Shown in pieces: positions 15,227 to 21,891 of a DNA stretch of 64,000 nt. This DNA is from JAOPZW01 sp963835295 (lineage in GTDB: Bacteria > Actinomycetota > Thermoleophilia > Solirubrobacterales > Solirubrobacteraceae): NCBI GenBank assembly GCA_963835295.1, contig CAWIEX010000002.1, positions 248,001-312,000 on the forward strand, in the 5' to 3' direction. A program made the translations under genes and the position numbers. Below the pieces are notes generated by a model, which worked only from the letters and a program-made list of their open reading frames with translations, ran no database searches and was not told where the DNA came from. The first letter of the stretch is position 1. Each line of letters begins with the position of its first letter.

Positions 15227-16804
15227 ATGTCGACGCTGAGCTTCCAGCCCGAGGCGGAGCGCTTCTACGCGGAGGGCCACTGGCGCTCGGGCGACCTCTG
15301 GGCTGACTTCGCGGCCCGCGCCGAGGCGCAGCCCGGCAAGGTGGCGCTGATGCTCGACGACCGGCGGGTCACCTATGACGAGCTGCGGCGCGCGGCCATC
15401 GCGCTGTCCGCACGCCTCGCCGCCGGGTCCGTGGCGCCGGGCGATGTGGTGATCCTGCTGGGTCGCCACTCGATCGAGGCCGCGATCGCGCTGCTCGGGT
15501 GCCTTCACCGCGGCGTCGTGCTCGCGCCGCTCCCGCCGATGTTCAACATCACACAGCTGTCGGCGCTCAGCAACCAGACGCGCGCGAAAGGAATCATCGC
15601 CTTCGGCGGTGAGAAGGAGATCGCCAAGTGCGAACTCGTCGCGCACGACGTCGACCACCTGATCACGCTGCGCCCGGAGACGATCGACGAGCTGATCGCC
15701 GAGGAGGCGCCGGACGACCGAACTTCCCGCGATGCCGACGACCTCGCGCTGGTGATGCACTCCTCCGGCACGACCTCCGCGCCGAAGGGCATCGTGCACT
15801 CGAGCAACACCCTTCGCTACGCGACCGAGGGGATCTGCAGGCGCTGGCAGCTCTCAGGCGACGACACCTACCTCGTCGTGTGCGAGTTCGGCTTCGTGGG
15901 CGGCCTCGTGTTCGGCTACTTCCCCGTGCTGCTCAACGGCGGTACTGGCGTGCTCGTGAACCGCTGGAAGGCCGAGGAGGCGCTGCGCCTCATCGAGGAG
16001 CACGCCTGCACCTACGTGCTGCTGATGCCGACCCACGCGGCCGACACGCTGCAGGCCGCGCAGGCCACGCAGCGCGACCTGTCCTCGATGCGCGTCGTGG
16101 CCGCGCCGGGCTTGACCCCTGAGCGCCGCCTGGCGATGAAGGAGGCCTTCGGTCTCCCGCCGCTGGCCGACTATGGCCTCTCGGAGGTCCCCGGGCACGC
16201 CGCGCACGGCCTCGACGAGCCCGAGGCCAAGATGATCACGACGGAGGGACGGCCATACGACGGCACCGAGATCCGCATCCTCGACGCCGACGACGCCCCG
16301 CTGCCGACCGGCGAGGTCGGCGCCGTGGTCGTCAACGGGCCAAGCCGCTTCCTGTGCTTCCTGGGCAACGACGACCTCACCCGTGACTCGCTGACGGGCT
16401 GGGGCGGCTACCGCACCGGGGACCTCGGCTATCTCGACGAGGACGGCCACCTCGTGTACGTCGGGCGCAGCAAGGACATCATCCGGCGCGGCGGCGTGAC
16501 GGTCGTGCCCGCGGAGCTCGAGGCCGTGCTCCTGCGCCACCCAGCGGTCCACGACGTGGCCGTCGTCCCGCTGCCCGACGAGCGCCTCGAAGAACGCGCG
16601 TGCGCCGCGCTCGTCCTCAAGCCCGGGCAGCGCGCGCCCACCCTGGCCGAGCTGCAGGAGTTCCTCGATCACGAGGGCGTGGCCAAGTACACGTGGCCCG
16701 AGTTCGTCGAGATCTTCGACGAGTTCCCGCGCACGCCGTCGCTGAAGGTGGTCAAGGCCGACGTCGTTCGGCAGATCCTCGAAGGCTCGCGCGTTCCGGC
16801 CTGA
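15227..16804 (+). CDS. AMP-dependent acyl-CoA synthetase (CoA ligase)
   Basis: A ~525-residue ANL-superfamily enzyme that activates a carboxylic acid to its CoA thioester through an acyl-adenylate. Motifs: P-loop MHSSGTTSAPKG, the YGLSE acid motif, YRTGDLGYLDEDGHLVYVGRSKD hinge region, and C-terminal catalytic Lys in PSLKVVK. The start is ATG 15227 with GGAG 12 nt upstream; ATG 15194 is in frame but has no Shine-Dalgarno. Followed by the second TetR gene on the same strand. In the pathway it would prepare the acid for the dehydrogenases, or the 4-hydroxy acid for the kinase (LvaE-like role, inference). Confidence 0.9.
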   Translation: MSTLSFQPEAERFYAEGHWRSGDLWADFAARAEAQPGKVALMLDDRRVTYDELRRAAIALSARLAAGSVAPGDVVILLGRHSIEAAIALLGCLHRGVVLAPLPPMFNITQLSALSNQTRAKGIIAFGGEKEIAKCELVAHDVDHLITLRPETIDELIAEEAPDDRTSRDADDLALVMHSSGTTSAPKGIVHSSNTLRYATEGICRRWQLSGDDTYLVVCEFGFVGGLVFGYFPVLLNGGTGVLVNRWKAEEALRLIEEHACTYVLLMPTHAADTLQAAQATQRDLSSMRVVAAPGLTPERRLAMKEAFGLPPLADYGLSEVPGHAAHGLDEPEAKMITTEGRPYDGTEIRILDADDAPLPTGEVGAVVVNGPSRFLCFLGNDDLTRDSLTGWGGYRTGDLGYLDEDGHLVYVGRSKDIIRRGGVTVVPAELEAVLLRHPAVHDVAVVPLPDERLEERACAALVLKPGQRAPTLAELQEFLDHEGVAKYTWPEFVEIFDEFPRTPSLKVVKADVVRQILEGSRVPA

Positions 16805-16835
16805 AGCCGTGCCGGCTGTGACGTTGGGAGCTGCC

Positions 16836-16864
16836 TTGTCGGCCGCTGAGACCCCTGGTACGCT
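16836..16864 (+). promoter_or_regulatory. Promoter of TetR paralogue 2 operon
   Basis: TTGTCG (16836-16841), 17-bp spacer, TACGCT (16859-16864). The start point would fall at about 16871-16872, two or three bases before the ATG at 16874, so the mRNA is leaderless. Confidence 0.6.
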
Positions 16865-16868
16865 GTAA

Positions 16869-16883
16869 TTGAAATGAGTTCAG
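16869..16883. promoter_or_regulatory. Palindromic TetR-type operator, site 4 (contains the tetR start codon)
   Basis: TTGAAATGAGTTCAG, 12/15 to the consensus with perfect TTGAA/TTCA-type arms. The ATG of the TetR gene (16874-16876) is inside the palindrome core, which indicates autoregulation. Confidence 0.6.
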
Positions 16884-17566
16884 ATCAGCACCAATCCGAC
16901 CCGAACGGCCCGGCCCCGCGCCGCGGACGTGCGCGGGTCGAGGGCGCCAAGCGCACGGAGATCCTCGCCGCCGCTACGGAGCGCTTCGGCCGCAACGGCT
17001 ACGAGGACACCAAGTGGGCCGACATCGCGTCCGACGTCGGCGTCGGGCCCACCGCGCTCTACCACTACTTCGAATCCAAGCAGCACTGCCTCTACGTGAT
17101 CATGGACCAGGCGATCGAGGGGTTCCGGTCGCGCTTCGAGCTGTTGAGCGCCGACGGCGCCGATCCGCTCCAGGCGCTCGTGTCGGTCATGGAGGACTGC
17201 TTCGAGCTCTCCGAGCACGACGTCCAGCGCAACCGCGTCCTGGTCGCGGAGCAGGGCCTCCTGTCGCGGCGCAGTAACTCACCGCGCGAGGAGGAGGCCC
17301 GTCAGGCCGCGCGGTCGCGTACGCGCGACCTCGAGTTCGCATGGGCCAGCTTCCTGTCGCACGCGATGGCGCAGGGGACGATCCCCAAGAGCGACCCGCG
17401 GCTACTCACACGCGCGATCCTCGGCCTCTACAACAGCGTCTGGCACTGGTACCGCCCGAACGGGATCGTCACGCTGAGCAGCGTCGCGGCGTTCTTCACC
17501 GACCGCTGCCTCGCGCTGATCGGCGTGCCGCCCGAGGCGACGGGGCGCGCGAGGGCGGCGGCGTGA
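16874..17566 (+). CDS. TetR-family regulator (paralogue 2)
   Basis: A 230-residue TetR protein. The HTH covers KRTEILAAATERFGRNGYEDTKWADIASDVGVG with recognition segment TALYHYFESK. The ligand domain has RSRTRDLEFAWASFL and RAILGLYNSVWHWYRP, nearly the same as in the regulator at 10005. Its own operator contains its start codon. It heads a run of overlapping genes (SnoaL-like, DUF35, thiolase-like), so the repressor and the aldolase-type enzymes are co-expressed. The most likely effector is a pathway CoA ester (family knowledge, not visible here). Confidence 0.9.
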   Translation: MSSDQHQSDPNGPAPRRGRARVEGAKRTEILAAATERFGRNGYEDTKWADIASDVGVGPTALYHYFESKQHCLYVIMDQAIEGFRSRFELLSADGADPLQALVSVMEDCFELSEHDVQRNRVLVAEQGLLSRRSNSPREEEARQAARSRTRDLEFAWASFLSHAMAQGTIPKSDPRLLTRAILGLYNSVWHWYRPNGIVTLSSVAAFFTDRCLALIGVPPEATGRARAAA

Positions 17567-17955
17567 CGTTCTTCGAGCGCTACTTTGCGGCCCTCGACGG
17601 GCCGGACCCGCACTCCTCCCTCGAGCTGGTCGCCGACGACGTCGAGTTCGCGATCCAGTGGGCCGACGGCAGCGACCGCGTCAGCCGCCAGTTCGTCGGC
17701 GGCCTCGAGGACCTGCGCGCGTTCATCGACGCCGGCGACATGCGCGACTGGGCCCACCACGTGCTCTTTGGCGGCACCGCCGGCGACGTCGAGTTCGCCC
17801 TCGGCGAGACCCGCTACGACAGCGGCGAGCGGATCGGGACCTTCCTCGCGGTGGCGCAGCTGGACGCCGACGGCCGGATGGCGCGCTACATGGTGGCGCG
17901 CTCGCCGGCGATCGCGTTCGAATCCGGTCTGCGGATCGATGCCGGGGCAGACTGA
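17563..17955 (+). CDS. SnoaL-like/NTF2-fold protein
   Basis: A 130-residue protein starting at GTG 17563, overlapping the TetR stop (GTGA). MTFFERYFAALDGPDPHSSLELVADDVEFAI is typical of the SnoaL/NTF2-like cone fold, followed by beta-strand-rich ETRYDSGERIGTFLAVAQLDADGRMARYMV. These small domains are used as isomerases, hydratases, cyclases or as binding partners. Its place directly before a DUF35 and a thiolase-like gene suggests it handles the same CoA substrate. No catalytic residue can be assigned with confidence. Confidence 0.7.
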   Translation: MTFFERYFAALDGPDPHSSLELVADDVEFAIQWADGSDRVSRQFVGGLEDLRAFIDAGDMRDWAHHVLFGGTAGDVEFALGETRYDSGERIGTFLAVAQLDADGRMARYMVARSPAIAFESGLRIDAGAD

Positions 17956-18370
17956 CTTCGTCGCCGTCGCGGACGGCCTGATCGCGGGCACCGCCGACGC
18001 GCCGGAGCTCATCGGTTCGCGATGCCGCAACTGCGGCGTCGTGGCCTTCCCGCGCCAAGCGTCGTGCGCGGCGTGCACGACGCGCGACGTCGAGGAGCGC
18101 CGCCTCGGACGTCGCGGGACGCTGTGGACATGGACCATCCAGTGCTTCGCGCCCAAGTCTCCGCCGTATGCGGGCACGGCCGAGGACTTCGAGCCCTACG
18201 GCGTCGGCTACGTCGAGCTCCCGGGCGAGGTCCGGGTCGAGGCGCGGCTGACGGAGGCCGACCCCGCCCAACTGCACATCGGGATGCCGATGGAGCTCGT
18301 GCTCGTCCCCGCTCCGGGCGACGGCGGCGCGGTGACCTTCGCCTTCCGGCCCGCGGAGAACGGGGAATGA
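17939..18370 (+). CDS. DUF35 OB-fold/zinc-ribbon protein (thiolase partner)
   Basis: 143 residues from ATG 17939, overlapping the previous gene by 17 nt. A rubredoxin-like zinc ribbon CRNCG (Cys29, Cys32) and CAAC (Cys43, Cys46) is followed by an OB fold (GTLWTWTIQ ... GYVELPGEVRVEARL). Proteins of this type bind acyl-CoA and form complexes with thiolase-like SCP-x/Ltp proteins; the DUF35 domain of ChsH2 with Ltp2 in actinobacterial steroid side-chain degradation is the best known case. The next gene is exactly such a thiolase, with an ATGA overlap, so a complex is likely. Confidence 0.88.
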   Translation: MPGQTDFVAVADGLIAGTADAPELIGSRCRNCGVVAFPRQASCAACTTRDVEERRLGRRGTLWTWTIQCFAPKSPPYAGTAEDFEPYGVGYVELPGEVRVEARLTEADPAQLHIGMPMELVLVPAPGDGGAVTFAFRPAENGE

Positions 18371-19521
18371 GCACGAACGACGGCGTGGCGGTCGTCGGCG
18401 TCGGCATCCATCCCTTCGGCCGCCATCCCGGCGTGTCGGGCCTCGAGATGGCAGCGGTCGCCGCGCGCGCCGCGCTCACCGACGCGGGCATCAGCTGGGC
18501 GGAGGTGGACTTCGCCGCGGGCGGATCGGACGCGGCGGGCAACGCCGACACGACAGTGTCGGTCCTGGGCCTCACCGGAGTGCCGTTCATCAACGTCCGC
18601 AACGGCTGCGCGACCGGAGGGTCCGCGCTCGCGACCGCCCACGCGATGCTGTCGGCCGGCTCGGCGGACGTCGCGCTGGTGGTCGGCTTCGACAAGCACC
18701 CGCCCGGCGCGTTCAACCCGCTGCCCGAGGACTGGGGCCTTGGCTCCTGGTACGGCGAGACCGGCCTCATGCTCACCACGCAGTTCTTCGCGATGAAGAT
18801 CCAGCGCTACATGGCCGAGCACGCCATCAGCGAATCGACGCTCGCCAAGGTCGCGTCGAAGGCCTTCGACAACGGCGCGCGCAATCCGAACGCGTGGCGC
18901 CGCCGGCCGCTCTCGGAGGAGGAGGTGCTCGCCTCCAAGATGGTCAACAACCCGCTGACGCAGTACATGTTCTGCTCGCCGGGCGAGGGCGCCGTGGCGC
19001 TCGTGCTCGCTCGAGGCCAGCACGCGAAGGCCCTCGCCCGCACGCCGATCCACCTGCGCTCGGTCGCCTTCCGGACGCGCCGCTTCGGCTCCTTCGAGGT
19101 CTTCAGCCCCTCAATCCCTATCGAGTCCGCGCCGTCGCCGACGGCCGAGGCGGCGGCGGCCGCGTTCGAGCAGGCCGGGATCGGCCCCGAGGACGTCGAC
19201 GTCGCCCAGCTTCAGGACACGGAGTCCGGCGCGGAGGTCATGCACCTCGCCGAGACGGGCCTGTGCCGGCACGGCGAGCAGGAGTCGCTGATCCAGAGCG
19301 GCGCCACGCGGCTGGACGGGCGCCTGCCGATCAACACCGACGGCGGCTGCCTGGCCAACGGCGAGCCGATCGGCGCCTCGGGCCTACGGCAGGTCCACGA
19401 GGTCGTGCTGCAGCTGCGCGGCGAGGCCGGCGAGCGCCAGATCACCGGCCCGCACAGCGTCGGGTTCACGCAGGTCTACGGCGCCCCCGGCGTCAGCGCC
19501 TGCACCGTGCTCAGCTGCTGA
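18367..19521 (+). CDS. Thiolase-superfamily lipid-transfer-type protein (Ltp/SCP-x-like)
   Basis: A 384-residue thiolase-fold protein. Nucleophile region NGCATGGSA (Cys81) in the N-half; C-half INTDGGCLANGEPIGASGLRQ and GPHSVGFTQVYG. The conserved His of degradative thiolases (usually in a GHP motif) is not obvious, and QDTESGAEVMHLAE replaces the usual NEAFA. This fits non-thiolytic SCP-x/Ltp2-like members that catalyse retro-aldol cleavage with a DUF35 partner, which is encoded immediately upstream. Alternatively it is a true 3-ketoacyl-CoA thiolase. The substrate is probably a branched acyl-CoA (inference). Confidence 0.85.
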   Translation: MSTNDGVAVVGVGIHPFGRHPGVSGLEMAAVAARAALTDAGISWAEVDFAAGGSDAAGNADTTVSVLGLTGVPFINVRNGCATGGSALATAHAMLSAGSADVALVVGFDKHPPGAFNPLPEDWGLGSWYGETGLMLTTQFFAMKIQRYMAEHAISESTLAKVASKAFDNGARNPNAWRRRPLSEEEVLASKMVNNPLTQYMFCSPGEGAVALVLARGQHAKALARTPIHLRSVAFRTRRFGSFEVFSPSIPIESAPSPTAEAAAAAFEQAGIGPEDVDVAQLQDTESGAEVMHLAETGLCRHGEQESLIQSGATRLDGRLPINTDGGCLANGEPIGASGLRQVHEVVLQLRGEAGERQITGPHSVGFTQVYGAPGVSACTVLSC

Positions 19522-19570
19522 GACCTGGAAGGATTGCGCGCCGTCAGCTCCCCTCCGAAAGGTCTCTCAC

Positions 19571-20293
19571 ATGCCCGATCGCGCCGCCATCGTCACCGGA
19601 GCCTCCCGCGGGATCGGCTTCGCGCTAGCCGAGGCGTTGGGCGAGGAAGGCTACGGCCTGACGGTCTCCGCCCGCAAGCCGGACACGCTCTTCCAGGCCG
19701 CCGAGAAACTGCGCGCCAAGGGCTACGACGTCGAGGGCGTGGCCGCCAACATGGCCGACGAGGACGCGATCCGCGAGGTCGTCGCGCGCCACGGCGAACG
19801 ATTCGGACGCCTCGACGTGCTCGTCAACAACGCGGGCGTGGGGATCGGCGCGGCGGCCGCCGATCACCAGACCAAGTTCGTCGACATGCAGCTCGACGTC
19901 AACCTGCGCGCGATCGTCCTCTTCTATCGCGAGTGCGCGGACATGTTGCGAGCCGCCGGGAGCGAGCACAGCAACGCGCTGGTGGTGAACATGGCGTCGT
20001 TGGCGGGCAAGTCACCGCAGCCGTGGCTGTCGGTCTACGCGGCGACCAAGGCCGCCGTCGTCGCCTACACGTCGGCGATGAACAAGGAGCTCAACTCCGA
20101 GGGCATCAAGTCCGTCGCGTTCTGCCCGGGCTTCGTCGACACCGACATGACCGAGTTCATCAGGGGCACGGTCCCCCCGGAGGAGATGCTGCGAACGAGC
20201 GACATCACCGCGGCCCTGCGCTTCCTGCTGCACGTCTCGCCGGCGTGCGTCGTGCCGGAGATCATCTTCCAGCGTCCGGGCGAGGCGATCTAG
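19571..20293 (+). CDS. Short-chain dehydrogenase/reductase (SDR)
   Basis: A 240-residue SDR: TGASRGIG near residues 9-16, NNAGVG, NMASLAG with catalytic Ser, and YAATK. It lies 49 bp after the thiolase-like gene on the same strand and is probably its last operon partner. It could oxidise the 3-hydroxyacyl-CoA before cleavage or reduce the aldehyde or ketone released by retro-aldol cleavage; the sequence does not decide. The C-terminus (RFLLHVSPACVVPEIIFQRPGEAI) lacks the usual VDGG, unlike the other two SDRs of the cluster. Confidence 0.85.
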   Translation: MPDRAAIVTGASRGIGFALAEALGEEGYGLTVSARKPDTLFQAAEKLRAKGYDVEGVAANMADEDAIREVVARHGERFGRLDVLVNNAGVGIGAAAADHQTKFVDMQLDVNLRAIVLFYRECADMLRAAGSEHSNALVVNMASLAGKSPQPWLSVYAATKAAVVAYTSAMNKELNSEGIKSVAFCPGFVDTDMTEFIRGTVPPEEMLRTSDITAALRFLLHVSPACVVPEIIFQRPGEAI

Positions 20294-20486
20294 GCGCGCC
20301 GCTTCCGGCGCTCGGGGCGCAACATCAGGGACCTTTGCACGAGTTCTCGCTGGGACGGGGCGGCGCTTCGCGCGGGTGCACCTCCGCCGGCCGTCGCGAC
20401 GAGCGACAGCGCCGGTGCAGCGGGCGATCGTGGCGTCGCGGCCCTGCGGTCGTGGGTGATTGGCGTCGGGTGCATCGTGGATGAAG

Positions 20487-20669
20487 CTAGGAGCGCCGTC
20501 CCGCCGCCGGCATCATCGATGCGCCGGTGACCGCCGCACCGGACGCCATGGGACCGCCGGGAACATCGCGCGTGCCCGGCTGCAGGTACGTCCCGAGCGA
20601 CGACGCGGTGACGCTGTGTGCGCGTGGGGCGATCTGCGTGACCCGCGGGTACATGAAGGCGTGCGTCAT
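20487..20669 (-). CDS. Possible 60-residue ORF coupled to the upstream small gene
   Basis: Begins with an ATGA overlap on the stop codon of the 105-residue gene and encodes MTHAFMYPRVTQIAPRAHSV..., which is Ala/Gly/Met-rich with no recognised domain. Only the coupling argues for it; it may be chance. Confidence 0.25.
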   Translation of the reverse strand: MTHAFMYPRVTQIAPRAHSVTASSLGTYLQPGTRDVPGGPMASGAAVTGASMMPAAGRRS

Positions 20670-20983
20670 GGGATCGCGATCTTGGTGCCGGCCGGCGGTC
20701 GCCGGAATCGCCTGAGCACGTCCGCCGGTCGACGCGTCGAGCGCGCGGGCTCGCCGGCGGTGCCGCGAGCCAATGCCTCACGCCCTACGCGCTGCAGACC
20801 GCGGAGGTAGTCGACATGCGCTCTCCACCGCAGATCGCCCTCGAGCCCCTCCGCCAGGCGCACCGTGTCGTCATGAGCATCGAGAAGCTCATAGACCACG
20901 AGCGCCAGCACATCGCCCTGGTGATCTGCGAGAGCTCCGCGGGCGGGCCGGGTGGTGGATCGGTGTCGGCGCGTTACCAACAT
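20666..20983 (-). CDS. Small protein of unknown function in the TetR regulon
   Basis: 105 residues, no recognised family. A basic N-terminus (MLVTRRHRSTTRPARG) is followed by a predicted alpha-helical region ALVVYELLDAHDDTVRLAEG and DLRWRAHVDYLRGLQRVGREAL, then a basic tail. I call it because a near-ideal promoter (TTGACA-17-TAATTT) and an operator-like site lie right before its ATG, in the arrangement seen at other genes of the regulon. The second helix loosely recalls the small helical proteins that accompany LvaA-type kinases; that is a guess. It stands alone, converging with the SDR gene. Confidence 0.55.
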   Translation of the reverse strand: MLVTRRHRSTTRPARGALADHQGDVLALVVYELLDAHDDTVRLAEGLEGDLRWRAHVDYLRGLQRVGREALARGTAGEPARSTRRPADVLRRFRRPPAGTKIAIP

Positions 20984-20996
20984 GACTTCAGTTCAA
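20982..20996. promoter_or_regulatory. Palindromic TetR-type operator, site 5 (degenerate)
   Basis: Read on the minus strand TTGAACTGAAGTCAT, 11/15 to the consensus, and its last bases overlap the ATG at 20983. Same geometry as the MBL-fold and dehydrogenase sites. Confidence 0.45.
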
Positions 20997-21023
20997 ATTA
21001 CACCTCCCTGAGAACCCTGTCAA
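20995..21023 (-). promoter_or_regulatory. Promoter of the 105-residue small gene
   Basis: Minus strand: consensus TTGACA (21023-21018), 17-bp spacer, TAATTT (21000-20995), then 11 nt to the ATG. The message would be almost leaderless. Confidence 0.6.
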
Positions 21024-21341
21024 GCGCCCGGCAACGAGAGAGCGCGCGGAGAGCGTGAGACTGCGTCACACGCGAAGAACCAGCCCGAGATCGGAGTACT
21101 AGATCGCAGCACGGACGCTTGGTTCGCTGGCACGAGGTCGTCGCTGCTGCTCATCCTGCTGGCGTCTCGGTGATAGAGCCACGGGCTCGAAAACCGTCGA
21201 CCACACAACCGGCGGGCCGGGTCGACCCGTAACCGCTAGCCAGGCCTGGAGACGCGCCAGTCTTGTTCGCACCCGTTCCCACCCGGCGTCCCGCGCGGAC
21301 GAATCCCGGCGCAGGACTTGGCTTCCTAGAGCCCTTTCCGA
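21024..21341. other. Non-coding stretch at the left island boundary
   Basis: No credible gene. Would be original chromosome next to the tRNA if the two elements were excised. I see no tRNA, strong hairpin or remnant here. Confidence 0.4.
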
Positions 21342-21391
<50 letters not shown>

Positions 21392-21406
21392 AGCGAGTAC
21401 GCCGAC

Positions 21407-21426
21407 TTTGGCTCTAGCAAGCCAAA
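21407..21426. repeat. Perfect 7-bp hairpin beside attachment copy A
   Basis: TTTGGCT, six-base loop, AGCCAAA; the same 20 bases occur at 34772-34791 beside copy B, each 12-16 bp from the tRNA-like repeat. Part of the conserved left element end, possibly a recombinase or excisionase site. From 21427 to 21891 there is no credible gene; direct TCGCCA repeats occur at 21432-21447. Confidence 0.65.
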
Positions 21427-21891
21427 TCTCGCCTCTCAAGTCGCCAAATAATCGCCAGAAAGTCGATGTCGCCGCCGTTTCGCGCGGCAGACAATCGCAG
21501 TTGCCCCCCATACCCACTTCCGGCACGTGAGCGGCAACACGCGCGACGCGGAGGCAGACGACGGCGTGTCGTCCAGATGCGCGCGCCCGAGTGCCGGTCC
21601 GGCGCGCGCCTGCTCCGGACGAGGTCCCAGCGCCAGGTGCCGCGGCCGCCTGACGCTCGCATCGAAAGGACGGAGCAGGCGTGAGGTCAGCGTTCGCCGA
21701 GACGCGTGCGGCTCGTAGCTCGAGGAGCCGGCCAAGTGCGGCGGCCGTTGCGGCCCCTCAACACCCCACACTTTTCAAACCGGCGCGACTGGCCACATTT
21801 CAACCGGCCTTGACAACCGAGATCGGCTTCGGTACCGACGGCGCTGAACCCGCCCAGCGACGGCAGGTACTCACGACCAGACCACCGACGG

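Noticed and set aside
20460..20810. Plus-strand ORFs after the last SDR gene
   Set aside because: Low-complexity Arg/Gly-rich translations, antisense to the better supported minus-strand small genes.
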